From JBCBKL01 sp038521825 (lineage in GTDB: Bacteria > Pseudomonadota > Alphaproteobacteria > Rhodobacterales > Rhodobacteraceae): DNA of 64,000 nucleotides. The notes beneath the pieces were generated by a model that did no database searches, was not told where the DNA came from, and saw only the letters and a program-made list of their open reading frames with translations. The position numbers were made by a program, and so were the translations under genes. Numbering within the stretch: the stretch's first letter is position 1; each line of letters starts with the position of its first letter. The stretch spans positions 30,330 to 94,329 of the forward strand of contig JBCBKL010000018.1 in the NCBI GenBank assembly GCA_038521825.1, read 5' to 3'. This document shows, in pieces, positions 15,628 through 24,192 of this stretch.

Positions 15628-16289
15628 CGGTGGATCTGATGGAACATGCCCTCAGCATCCTCGCCCAGCAGCGTTACCCCATCCATAGTGTAAGGAGCGA
15701 GAGTCATCGAGGCTATCCGCTCGTTGATCGCCGCCTGTGTGATGTCAGCGGTTGCAGCATCCAGCCGACCGGTCAATGTCAGATGGAACCGGAATTGGTC
15801 CAGAACATACGGATAGCCCCAGTTCACCAGATTGACCTCTTGCGCCGGGTTCAGCCCGCCCGCGCGGCGTTTGGCAAGCTCTGCCTCGGTCGGCGGCGCG
15901 CGAAAGCCATCCAGATCCTGAACCAACCGCCCTGCGAACACAGCAAGCGCATCCACCTCACCAAATGGCGTCAGCGCCAGAAACCGACCCAATCGCGTCA
16001 TGTGCAGACCTTCGAGAACAATTGGCGCTGTCTCTGCCGCAATGCCAGCCACGGCTTTGCCCAATGCATCCGCATCCGTGCCGTCGGCCAGTCTGAACGG
16101 CGGTTTCAGCGTACCATGGAACCCATATTTTCGGGGGGGCGCGGTGATCGCCGGCATGTCGAGACCGTCGATTGTCGGCTGATCAAACCCGCGCCCGTCC
16201 GCGCTGTCCCATCCCAGCCATTCGGCACCGAACTGCGCAAGGGGCGTGCCTGCGGCAGGCGTGTAGTAGATGGCGTAGCGCGTGAACAT
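15609..16289 (-). CDS. DUF1045 2H-phosphoesterase-type protein of phosphonate loci
   Basis: 226 residues of the family found in alphaproteobacterial phn operons (TIGR03223/DUF1045). Two catalytic-type H-x-T motifs of the 2H phosphoesterase superfamily are seen: His58-Gly-Thr60 in 'KYGFHGTLKPPF' and His169-Leu-Thr171 in 'RFHLTLTG'. 2H enzymes open cyclic phosphodiesters. No phnP, the usual 1,2-cyclic ribose phosphodiesterase, is in this locus, so this protein may do that job; that is inference. The ATG at 16289 has a GAGG site. It is divergent from phnM with only 34 bases between the start codons. Confidence 0.85.
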   Translation of the reverse strand: MFTRYAIYYTPAAGTPLAQFGAEWLGWDSADGRGFDQPTIDGLDMPAITAPPRKYGFHGTLKPPFRLADGTDADALGKAVAGIAAETAPIVLEGLHMTRLGRFLALTPFGEVDALAVFAGRLVQDLDGFRAPPTEAELAKRRAGGLNPAQEVNLVNWGYPYVLDQFRFHLTLTGRLDAATADITQAAINERIASMTLAPYTMDGVTLLGEDAEGMFHQIHRYALTG

Positions 16290-16323
16290 GACCACCGTCC
16301 TCTTGTTAAAAGGTGACATTCCA

Positions 16324-17466
16324 ATGACAAATCACACCATCCTTGCCAATGCCCGCATCGTATTGCCCGAAGAAGTCGTGCACGGCGCAATCTCCTTTTC
16401 GGGCGGAACGATCACAGCCATCGATCAGGGAGCGGCAGTACCCGCCGGTGCGGTGGATTGCGAAGGGGACTATGTCGCCCCCGGCCTGATCGAATTGCAT
16501 ACTGACAACCTTGAGCGGCATATCTCGCCCCGCCCCAGGGTCGAGTGGCCGCATGAGGCCGCCATCCTGGCCCATGACCGGGAATTGGCGGGCACGGGCA
16601 TCACCACCGTCTTCGATGCGATGCGGGTTGGGTCGATCCATAAGGAACAGGGCGGCTATGCCAAATATGCCCGTCAACTTGCGACCGAAATGCTGGCGCT
16701 GCGGGCCAAAGGATCGCTCAAGATCAGCCATTTCTTGCATCTAAGAGCCGAAATCTGTTCGGAAACACTGGCCGACGAGCTTGCCGAATTCATGCCCGAA
16801 GATCGCGTCGGAATCGTCAGCCTGATGGATCACACACCGGGGCAGCGCCAGTTTCGCGACATCTCGAAACTCAAGGCTTACGTAATGGGCAAGAGCGGGA
16901 TGGACGAGGCTGGCTTTGCCGAGCATGTGGCCCACCTCAAACATCTTCAAGACACTTATGGGGCGGCGCATGAGGATGCTGCAGTCACCGAAGGACGCAG
17001 ACTTGGCGCGGTCCTGGCCAGCCATGACGACACCACGCCTGGGCAGGTCGATGTGTCGGCCGGGCATGGCGTGGCGATGGCCGAGTTTCCGACCACAATC
17101 GAAGCAGCCGAAGCCTGTCACGACCACGGGATCGCCGTTATCATGGGGGCGCCAAACCTCGTCCGGGGCGGGTCGCATTCGGGAAACGTGGCAGCCAAGG
17201 ATCTAGCCGAGCAGGATCTGCTCGACATCATCTCATCCGACTATGTGCCCTCCGCACTGCTCATGTCAGCCGTGCATTTGGGCGAGATGTGGGATGATCT
17301 GCCAAGGGGCATCGCAACAGTCACCACCAATCCCGCGGCATCGGTCGGGCTGGATGATCGCGGAAAGCTCGAGACCGGGAAGCGCGCTGACCTATTGCGC
17401 TTTGCCCGCAATGACGGCGTCGTTGTCGCCAAACAGGTCTGGTCAAACGGCCGGCAGGTCGCCTGA
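16324..17466 (+). CDS. phnM: Ribose 1-methylphosphonate 5-triphosphate diphosphatase
   Basis: Amidohydrolase that removes pyrophosphate from the ribosyl-phosphonate triphosphate before PhnJ acts. 380 residues, standard PhnM: 'ELHTDNLERHISPRP' near 59-73, 'GITTVFDAM' near 95-103, 'SHDDTTPGQ' near 237-245, 'GAPNLVRGGSHSGNVAA' near 278-294 and 'SSDYVPS' near 307-313, with the expected His and Asp metal ligands. The ATG at 16324 has an AAGGTG site; an earlier Met lacks one. It is the closest match to canonical PhnM, in contrast to the diverged copy at 8269-9450. Confidence 0.95.
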   Translation: MTNHTILANARIVLPEEVVHGAISFSGGTITAIDQGAAVPAGAVDCEGDYVAPGLIELHTDNLERHISPRPRVEWPHEAAILAHDRELAGTGITTVFDAMRVGSIHKEQGGYAKYARQLATEMLALRAKGSLKISHFLHLRAEICSETLADELAEFMPEDRVGIVSLMDHTPGQRQFRDISKLKAYVMGKSGMDEAGFAEHVAHLKHLQDTYGAAHEDAAVTEGRRLGAVLASHDDTTPGQVDVSAGHGVAMAEFPTTIEAAEACHDHGIAVIMGAPNLVRGGSHSGNVAAKDLAEQDLLDIISSDYVPSALLMSAVHLGEMWDDLPRGIATVTTNPAASVGLDDRGKLETGKRADLLRFARNDGVVVAKQVWSNGRQVA

Positions 17467-17471
17467 TCAAC

Positions 17472-19769
17472 TTATCCCGTGAACTTGTTGTCGCGTGGAA
17501 AGCCGCGAGGCGCCATCCGGCCCGTTCCCGCACGCTTGCCCTGCCATTCCGACAGTTCGGTCTCTGTCCGCGTACGCCGGGCGGGGTCGAGCCAGCTCAG
17601 ACCTTCGGCAAGGGTGAACGTAGTGGCGTCGCTGAGGCCTCCGTCTTTGTATTTTTGTAGCCTGACGCCCTTTCCGCGACCCATCTCAGGCAGCTCATCC
17701 AGCGGAAAGACCAGCACCTTTCGGTTCTCGCCCACGACCGCAACCGCATCTCCGATCACGGGGCGGCAGACCGAAGCCTTGACGTCGCCCCGAACATTGA
17801 GGACCTGTTTACCGCTGCGGGTCTGGGCGACGATCTCGTCTTCGGGCACGATAAAGCCGTCCCCCGCGCTTGACGCGACCAGCAGTCGCCGGCCCGGCTT
17901 ATGCGCAAATATTGCAACGATCCCCGCCTCGTTCGGTAGATCGACCATCAGCCGCAGTGGTTCGCCCATCCCGCGCCCGCCCGGAAGGTTCGAAGCGGAC
18001 ACGGTATAGAACCGGCCATTTGATCCGAAGATAAGCAGGCGATCTGTAGTTTCCGCGTGGAAGATGAAACGGTGGCCGTCCCCGTCCTTGAACTTCAGCT
18101 CGCGGCCTAGATCGATATGACCGGTCATTGCCCGGATCCATCCCATCTGGCTAAGGACGACGGTGATCGGCTCGCGCTCGATCATCGCCTCAAGCGGCAC
18201 ATCCTCAATCTCGGCTGCTTCGGCAAAGGTCGTGCGGCGCGCACCGCCGGGCCAATCCTTGCCAAACTGTTTTTTTGTCTCTTTCAGCTGTTCCGAAATG
18301 CGCGTCCACTGAACGCCTTCGTTTTCGAGAAGATCCTCTAGTGCCGCGCGTTCTTCCATCAGATCGGATTGCTCGCGCAGCAATTCCATCTCTTCTAGTC
18401 GGCGCAGACTGCGCAAGCGCATGTTCAGGATGGCCTCGACCTGAACTTCGCTTAGCTCACCCTCACCGGCGGCGGGCGCAACATAGTCGGCTTCGGACAG
18501 CGCGCGCGGGTGATCCTTTGACCAATTCTCGCGCATGAGGGCGTTCTTGGGATCTTCGTCATAACGGATGATATCGATCACCCGGTCGAGGTTCAGAAAT
18601 GCGACGATCAGGCCCTCAAGTACTTCGAGCCGGTGATCGATCTTGTCCATCCGATGGCGGCTGCGACGAACCAGAACCTCGCGCCGGAAATCTAGAAAGG
18701 CGCGCAGCACCTCTTTCATCGAACAGACCTTGGGGGTCACCCCATCGATCAGCACGTTCATGTTCATGCTGAAACGAACCTCAAGATCCGAGTTCCGGTA
18801 AAGGGTCCCCATCAGGACCTCAGGATCGACGTTCTTGGACTTCGGTTCGATGATCAGGCGGATGTCATCGGCGCTCTCATCGCGCACATCGCCAAGGATC
18901 GGAATTTTTTTGGTCTGGATCAGCTCGGCGATCTTTTCAATCAACTTCGACTTCTGAACCTGATACGGAATTTCGGTGACGACGATCTGCCATTGCCCGC
19001 GACCCAGGTCTTCGACTTCATACCGGCACCGCACACGGAACCCGCCCTTACCAGTCCGATAGGCCTGCGCGATCTGTTCCGGCGGTTCGACGATAATACC
19101 CCCTGTCGGAAAGTCCGGGCCCGGCACGTAATTCAGCAGCGTGTCGTCGCGCGCATCAGGCGTTTTGATGAGGTGCAGACAGGCGTCGCACAACTCGGCA
19201 ATGTTGTGAGGCGGGATGTTGGTTGCCATACCAACCGCAATCCCGCTCGATCCGTTGGCCAGCAGGTTTGGAAACTGGGCGGGCAGCACCACCGGTTCGG
19301 TCAGCGTGCCGTCGTAATTGTCCCGAAAGTCGACAGCGTTCTCGTTCAGACCCTCCAACAGCGCCTCGGCCACTGCTGTCATCCGTGCCTCTGTATAGCG
19401 CGAGGCGGCCGGGTTATCGCCATCGATGTTGCCAAAGTTGCCCTGGCCATCGACCAGGGGGTACCGCACATTGAAATCCTGCGCCAGACGGGCCATCGCA
19501 TCGTAGATCGCGCCATCCCCATGCGGGTGATAGTTGCCCATCACATCGCCGCTGATCTTGGCCGATTTCCGGAACCCACCACCGGAGGACAGGCGCAGTT
19601 CGCGCATCGCGTATAGAATACGGCGATGAACCGGCTTTAGGCCGTCCCGGGCGTCTGGCAGGGCCCGGTGCATGATGGTCGATAGTGCATAGGTTAGATA
19701 CCGATCGCCAAGAGCGCGGCGCAGCGGTTCTGAAAGGTTCATGTTGGGGGTTTCGAGATCATCGGCCAT
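17472..19769 (-). CDS. parC: DNA topoisomerase IV subunit A
   Basis: The strand-cleaving subunit that decatenates replicated chromosomes. 765 residues. Catalytic Tyr125 lies in 'AASRYTEARM'; the quinolone-determining region reads 'NYHPHGDGAIYDAM' (79-92), so Gly86 and Asp90 stand where the E. coli enzyme has Ser80 and Glu84. The C-terminal third shows the beta-pinwheel repeats of topoisomerase IV without a GyrA box, which favours ParC over GyrA. It converges on phnM, six bases apart. Confidence 0.94.
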   Translation of the reverse strand: MADDLETPNMNLSEPLRRALGDRYLTYALSTIMHRALPDARDGLKPVHRRILYAMRELRLSSGGGFRKSAKISGDVMGNYHPHGDGAIYDAMARLAQDFNVRYPLVDGQGNFGNIDGDNPAASRYTEARMTAVAEALLEGLNENAVDFRDNYDGTLTEPVVLPAQFPNLLANGSSGIAVGMATNIPPHNIAELCDACLHLIKTPDARDDTLLNYVPGPDFPTGGIIVEPPEQIAQAYRTGKGGFRVRCRYEVEDLGRGQWQIVVTEIPYQVQKSKLIEKIAELIQTKKIPILGDVRDESADDIRLIIEPKSKNVDPEVLMGTLYRNSDLEVRFSMNMNVLIDGVTPKVCSMKEVLRAFLDFRREVLVRRSRHRMDKIDHRLEVLEGLIVAFLNLDRVIDIIRYDEDPKNALMRENWSKDHPRALSEADYVAPAAGEGELSEVQVEAILNMRLRSLRRLEEMELLREQSDLMEERAALEDLLENEGVQWTRISEQLKETKKQFGKDWPGGARRTTFAEAAEIEDVPLEAMIEREPITVVLSQMGWIRAMTGHIDLGRELKFKDGDGHRFIFHAETTDRLLIFGSNGRFYTVSASNLPGGRGMGEPLRLMVDLPNEAGIVAIFAHKPGRRLLVASSAGDGFIVPEDEIVAQTRSGKQVLNVRGDVKASVCRPVIGDAVAVVGENRKVLVFPLDELPEMGRGKGVRLQKYKDGGLSDATTFTLAEGLSWLDPARRTRTETELSEWQGKRAGTGRMAPRGFPRDNKFTG

Positions 19770-19962
19770 AGATCGTGTGTACCGCCGCGCAGCCGGACGA
19801 ACAAGCTGACAAAGTGTGAAACCCTTCCGGAGATCGAACGTTGCGTTGCGGAATTACCCCTGTGAGGGAAGGCAAGGAATCTCTGACTTTTCCCCCTGTA
19901 GCGAATCGGCGTCTAAGCTACGGTGTAGAAGGGCGCACACGCTGTGCGTGTATGAGGTGGTG

Positions 19963-20571
19963 ATGAACCGGTTTATCATTTTGTGCCTGCTGTTTATGGC
20001 CTGGGCGTTTTACGAGTTGAGCGGCGGAGCCGATTTTGACCCGGTCGCAACGCGCTATGCCCGGACAGGCAATGCCGAGCCGAACCCGATCCAGCAACCT
20101 GTCGCCAACGAAGACATCCCCTCGGAAGTATCGCGGATCTCGCTCGATCTCGCTTCGGTCAACGACATCCTGCGACCAGAACCCAGTTTGCGCCGCGAAC
20201 CTGCGCGCCAAACGCCTGAACTGACGGTCGACAAAGTCATTACAGAAGAAACCGAAGTCGCGATCGTCCCGACACGCTTCACCGATCAGGCCGTCGTACG
20301 GACGGTGGATTTTGCCACGCCGACTGAGATCCAGCCCCAGGCTATTCTGCAGACCGAAACCGAGGCCGTGCGACGCGAGGTTCGCAAGGTCAGCGCCACC
20401 CGGGTCAACGTACGGGGCGGTCCCGGCACGCAATACTCGGTCGTGAACACGCTGCAACAGGGCGAAGAGGTCGAGATCCTTCGTGATCCCGGCGACGGAT
20501 GGGTCAAACTGCGCCCGGTTGGCGGTGGCCCGGTCGGATGGACAGCCGACTACCTTCTCGGCGACGGGTAA
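19963..20571 (+). CDS. SH3-domain protein, membrane-anchored or exported
   Basis: 202 residues: a short N-terminus with one hydrophobic helix (about 3-20, 'FIILCLLFMAWAFYEL'), a low-complexity linker of roughly 110 residues, and a C-terminal bacterial SH3 domain (about 143-200, 'RVNVRGGPGTQYSVVNTLQQGEEVEIL') ending in 'VGWTADYLLGDG'. Such proteins usually face the periplasm and bind cell-wall or protein partners. The ATG at 19963 has a GAGGTGG site; the longer frame from 19816 has no site. Partner unknown. Confidence 0.85.
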   Translation: MNRFIILCLLFMAWAFYELSGGADFDPVATRYARTGNAEPNPIQQPVANEDIPSEVSRISLDLASVNDILRPEPSLRREPARQTPELTVDKVITEETEVAIVPTRFTDQAVVRTVDFATPTEIQPQAILQTETEAVRREVRKVSATRVNVRGGPGTQYSVVNTLQQGEEVEILRDPGDGWVKLRPVGGGPVGWTADYLLGDG

Positions 20572-20625
20572 TTGCAAATCACCCCTGGTGTTCTTTAACT
20601 GCGCCCAAACACAGCGGGAGCAGTA

Positions 20626-21453
20626 ATGTCGTCGAAATCCATTCTCATCACCGGGTGCTCATCGGGCATCGGATACGCTGCCGCGGTCGGCCTGCGCGAT
20701 AAGGGCTGGCGGGTCTTTGCCTCCTGCAAGCAAGAGGCCGATTGCGAACGACTGCAGTCAGAAGGCTTCGATGCCCCGCGCATTGATTACACCGAGCCAG
20801 GCAGCATCGCGCGCGGTTTTGATCAGGTGATGGCGGCAACAGGCGGTCGGCTTGATGCGCTTTTTAACAACGGGGCGCATGGATGTCCCGGTGCGGTCGA
20901 GGATCTGCCCACAGATGCTTTACGCGCAATTTTCGAGGCCAACTTTTTTGGCTGGCACGATCTGACACGGCGCACCATCCCGGTCATGCGGCAGCAGGGG
21001 GCGGGGCGGATTATCCAGTGTTCGTCGGTCCTTGGGTTCGTGACAATGCCATGGCGCGGCGCTTACAATGCGACCAAGTTCGCGCTCGAAGGGTTGACCG
21101 ACACGATGCGGATCGAACTGCGAGATACAGACATCAAGGTGGTTCTGATCGAACCAGGCCCGATCACGACCAAGATCCGTGAAAACTCGATCCCTCATTT
21201 CGAACGCTGGATCGACTGGAAGAACTCAGTCCGGGCCAAACAGTATGAGACCGGATTGCTGAAGCGGCTTTATGAATCGTCCGAACCGGACAAGTTCGAG
21301 TTGCCGCCAGAGGCGGTCGTGGCCAAGCTTGAACATGCCCTGACCGCAGCCAACCCGCGCCCTCGGTATTTCGTCACGACGCCAACCTACCTCGCCGCTG
21401 CATTCCGACGGGTTCTTCCAACACGGGCGCTCGACCGGATTCTGGCCGGCTAG
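20626..21453 (+). CDS. Short-chain dehydrogenase/reductase
   Basis: 275 residues of the classical SDR family. The NAD(P)-binding motif 'TGCSSGIG' is at 9-16, 'NNGAHG' near 85-90, a Ser in 'QCSSVLGFV' near 129-137, and the catalytic Tyr-x-x-x-Lys is 'YNATK' near 147-151. An 'EPGPITTKI' stretch follows. Substrate cannot be told; the C-terminal length resembles the group acting on retinoids, steroids or long-chain alcohols. It appears to be a single gene, with a weak hairpin after it. Confidence 0.88.
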   Translation: MSSKSILITGCSSGIGYAAAVGLRDKGWRVFASCKQEADCERLQSEGFDAPRIDYTEPGSIARGFDQVMAATGGRLDALFNNGAHGCPGAVEDLPTDALRAIFEANFFGWHDLTRRTIPVMRQQGAGRIIQCSSVLGFVTMPWRGAYNATKFALEGLTDTMRIELRDTDIKVVLIEPGPITTKIRENSIPHFERWIDWKNSVRAKQYETGLLKRLYESSEPDKFELPPEAVVAKLEHALTAANPRPRYFVTTPTYLAAAFRRVLPTRALDRILAG

Positions 21454-21472
21454 CGAATTCAGGTTCGCTTTT
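21452..21472 (+). terminator. Weak hairpin after the SDR gene
   Basis: A 6-bp stem, AGCGAA with TTCGCT around TTCAGG, is followed by TTT. Its position right at the SDR stop codon fits a weak terminator. Confidence 0.4.
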
Positions 21473-21522
21473 CGAAACCGGCCCGCTACATCTGCGCGGA
21501 CAACAAGCAAGGACCCAAGCCA

Positions 21523-21732
21523 ATGGCCAACGACCCGTTCTTCATCCTTATCGTCATCGCTTGTCTGGTTGTTGTGGGCGTTCTGGGCCTGGGGCTTGGT
21601 GGATTTGCCAAGGGCAGCGGGTGGGCCCAGAAAAACTCGAACAAGCTCATGCGCTACCGGCTGGCGGCGCAATTCGTGGCGGTGATGCTCATCGTCATTT
21701 ACATCCTCATCAACAGGCAAACGGGGGGCTGA
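21523..21732 (+). CDS. Twin-transmembrane small protein (HIG1-like)
   Basis: 69 residues with two hydrophobic helices (about 7-28 and 46-64) joined by a basic, polar loop 'KGSGWAQKNSNKLMRYRLAAQ', the layout of HIG1-domain proteins. In alphaproteobacteria this small protein often sits directly upstream of the PduO-type cobalamin adenosyltransferase, as here (five bases between them). HIG1 proteins elsewhere are linked to respiratory complexes; the role here is not established. Confidence 0.8.
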   Translation: MANDPFFILIVIACLVVVGVLGLGLGGFAKGSGWAQKNSNKLMRYRLAAQFVAVMLIVIYILINRQTGG

Positions 21733-21737
21733 GGCGC

Positions 21738-22310
21738 ATGGTCGTCCTGAACAAGATCTACACTAAGACGGGCGATGCCGGTGAAACCGCGCTTGGCAAC
21801 GGGGCCCGGGTTGCCAAACATTCGATGCGGGTAACGGCCTATGGCACGGTCGACGAACTGAACGCCTTTGTCGGCGTCGCGCGGCTTCAGACTGAGGGGG
21901 ACACCGACGATGCGCTCAGCCGCATCCAGAACGATCTGTTCGATCTGGGTGCCGACCTTTGCCGCCCCGACATGGAAAAGGATGCTGAGGCCGAATACCC
22001 GCCCCTGCGCATGGTCGAGATACAGGTCGCACGGCTTGAGTCGGAAATCGATGCCATGAATGATCGGCTTGAGCCGCTGCGCAGTTTCATCTTGCCGGGT
22101 GGTTCGACCCTTGCAGCCCATCTGCACGTTTGCCGGACGGTCGCACGCCGGGCCGAGCGGCTGGCCGTCGAACTGGCCACGATGGAGGCGATCAACCCCT
22201 CTGCGGTCAAGTATCTCAACCGCCTGAGCGATTGGTTCTTCGTCGCCGGACGCATCGCCAACAACGACGGTAAGGACGACGTGTTGTGGGTGCCGGGGGC
22301 CAATCGTTAA
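21738..22310 (+). CDS. ATP:cob(I)alamin adenosyltransferase, PduO type
   Basis: Transfers the adenosyl group of ATP to cob(I)alamin to make coenzyme B12. 190 residues. The ATP-binding N-terminus 'YTKTGDAGETALGNGARVAK' region (8-27) and the C-terminal 'RRAERLAVEL' and 'YLNRLSDWFFVAGR' (about 161-174) are diagnostic. The ATG at 21738 has a GAGG site. Coenzyme B12 would serve the mutases of the ethylmalonyl-CoA pathway, whose mcd gene is also in this window. Confidence 0.93.
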   Translation: MVVLNKIYTKTGDAGETALGNGARVAKHSMRVTAYGTVDELNAFVGVARLQTEGDTDDALSRIQNDLFDLGADLCRPDMEKDAEAEYPPLRMVEIQVARLESEIDAMNDRLEPLRSFILPGGSTLAAHLHVCRTVARRAERLAVELATMEAINPSAVKYLNRLSDWFFVAGRIANNDGKDDVLWVPGANR

Positions 22311-22453
22311 CGCTCGCGAACGGAAAACGCGACGTCCAAGACCCGTGACGCGACGATTTTGCCCTGTTTCCATGCTTAGCACTTCGTTAAACCAGCGGAG
22401 AATTTCGGCTTTGCCCTATCTCGGGCGGCATCAATGTGAGGAGAGGAACGCCG

Positions 22454-23212
22454 ATGAAGGTACTCGTGCCTGTCAAGCGCGTGATCGACTATAACGTAAA
22501 AGTCCGCGTGAAAGCGGATGGCAGCGGTGTCGATCTGGCCAACGTGAAAATGTCCATGAACCCGTTCGACGAGATCGCTGTGGAACAGGCGATCCGGCTC
22601 AAGGAAGCGGGTCAGGCCGACGAAGTCATCGCGGTATCGGTTGGCGTCAAGCAAGCGCAGGAAACACTGCGGACCGCACTCGCTATGGGTGCAGACCGAG
22701 CGATCCTTGTTGTTGCGGCCGATGATGTGCACCAGGACATCGAACCGCTCGCCGTCGCCAAGATCCTCAAGGCTGTTGTCGACGCAGAACAGCCTGGTCT
22801 CGTCCTTTGCGGCAAGCAGGCCATTGACAACGATATGAACGCGACCGGTCAGATGCTCGCCGCCCTTCTGGGCTGGAGCCAGGCGACATTCGCCTCCGAA
22901 GTGGCAATCGAAGGCGATACCGCCAAGGTCACACGCGAAGTCGACGGCGGGCTGCAGACCATTAGCGTCAAGATGCCGACCATCATCACCGTCGACCTGC
23001 GCCTCAACGAACCGCGCTATGCATCGCTGCCCAACATCATGAAGGCCAAGAAAAAACCACTTGATGAAAAGACGGCGGCTGATTTCGGTGTTGACGTCGC
23101 ACCACGCCTTGAAATCATTAAAACGGTTGAACCGGCTGAACGTGCTGCCGGCATCAAGGTGGGTTCGGTTGACGAACTGGTAACCAAACTCAAAGAAGCG
23201 GGAGCAGTCTGA
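22454..23212 (+). CDS. etfB: Electron transfer flavoprotein beta subunit
   Basis: Takes electrons from acyl-CoA dehydrogenases, with EtfA, and passes them to ETF:quinone oxidoreductase. 252 residues; 'MKVLVPVKRVIDYNVKVRVK' region at the start, 'VSVG' AMP-site segment, 'GKQAIDND' near 121-128 and 'LRLNEPRYASLPNIMKAKKKP' region near 185-205 are classic. The ATG at 22454 follows GAGGAGAGG. The TGA overlaps the etfA ATG. Mcd at 35812 is a likely donor. Confidence 0.96.
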   Translation: MKVLVPVKRVIDYNVKVRVKADGSGVDLANVKMSMNPFDEIAVEQAIRLKEAGQADEVIAVSVGVKQAQETLRTALAMGADRAILVVAADDVHQDIEPLAVAKILKAVVDAEQPGLVLCGKQAIDNDMNATGQMLAALLGWSQATFASEVAIEGDTAKVTREVDGGLQTISVKMPTIITVDLRLNEPRYASLPNIMKAKKKPLDEKTAADFGVDVAPRLEIIKTVEPAERAAGIKVGSVDELVTKLKEAGAV

Positions 23213-24138
23213 TGGCGGTTCTTCTTTTAGCGGAAGTGAACGACGGCGAATTGGCGATGGACGCGACAGCCAAGGCGGTCACGGCAGCCAAGGCTTTGGG
23301 CGATGTCACCGTTCTGTGCACCGGCGCCACCTGTGCGGATGCTGCAGCCCAGGCGGCTGGCATTGATGGCGTCGCGAAGGTGCTCTGCGCCGAGGACGCG
23401 CTTTATGGCAAGCGTCTGGCCGAACCGGTTGCAGATCTGATCGTATCGCTGGCGGGTGACTATGACCATATCGCCGCACCCGCGACGACCGATGCCAAGA
23501 ACATCATGCCACGGGTCGCGGCCCTACTGGACACGATGGTGATCTCTGACGCGACGGCTGTCGTCGACGCGGATACTTTCGAACGGCCGATCTATGCGGG
23601 CAACGCCATGCAAACGGTCAAGTCGGGCGACGCAAAAAAGGTCATCACCTTCCGGACATCGACATTCGATGCGGCTGGTACAGGCGGCTCTGCGGCCGTT
23701 GAAAACATCGGTGCCGCTGCCGATCCGGCCCTGTCGAGCTGGGTTGAAGACAAAGTTGCCGAAAGCGACCGGCCCGAGCTGACATCGGCAGGCGTTGTCG
23801 TCTCCGGCGGGCGTGGTGTTGGCTCCGAAGATGACTTTGCACTGATCGAGAAACTGGCGGACAAGTTGGGCGCGGCCGTTGGCGCATCGCGTGCGGCGGT
23901 CGACTCGGGCTATGCCCCGAATGACTGGCAGGTCGGTCAGACCGGAAAGGTCGTTGCACCTGACCTTTACGTTGCTGTCGGGATCTCAGGCGCGATCCAG
24001 CACCTCGCAGGCATGAAAGACTCAAAGGTTATCGTCGCGATCAACAAGGACGAAGAAGCACCGATTTTCCAGGTCGCGGATTACGGTCTGGTTGCTGACC
24101 TGTTCGACGCGGTGCCGGAGCTGCTTGAAAAGCTCTGA
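23212..24138 (+). CDS. etfA: Electron transfer flavoprotein alpha subunit
   Basis: FAD-binding partner of EtfB. 308 residues with an N-terminal domain (about 1-180) and the C-terminal FAD domain showing 'VSGGRGVGSEDDF', 'GASRAAVDSGYAPNDWQVGQTG' region and 'AVGISGAIQHLAGMKDSKVIVAINKD' region, all of which contact FAD in the family. It forms TGATG with etfB. A strong bidirectional terminator follows. Confidence 0.96.
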   Translation: MAVLLLAEVNDGELAMDATAKAVTAAKALGDVTVLCTGATCADAAAQAAGIDGVAKVLCAEDALYGKRLAEPVADLIVSLAGDYDHIAAPATTDAKNIMPRVAALLDTMVISDATAVVDADTFERPIYAGNAMQTVKSGDAKKVITFRTSTFDAAGTGGSAAVENIGAAADPALSSWVEDKVAESDRPELTSAGVVVSGGRGVGSEDDFALIEKLADKLGAAVGASRAAVDSGYAPNDWQVGQTGKVVAPDLYVAVGISGAIQHLAGMKDSKVIVAINKDEEAPIFQVADYGLVADLFDAVPELLEKL

Positions 24139-24160
24139 GCCAACCGACTTCGGAGTATAG

Positions 24161-24192
24161 AAAAAGGCCCGCGAACATCGCGGGCCTTTTTC
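24161..24192. terminator. Bidirectional intrinsic terminator after etfA
   Basis: A perfect 13-bp stem, AAAAAGGCCCGCG with CGCGGGCCTTTTT around an AACAT loop, has T-runs on both strands. It ends etfBA on the plus strand and the DUF6473 gene on the minus strand, whose stop codon starts at its edge. Confidence 0.93.

Noticed and set aside
16200..16330. A Pho box between DUF1045 and phnM
   Set aside because: One TGTCACC-like unit exists on the minus strand near 16310, but no second unit at 11 bases fits.
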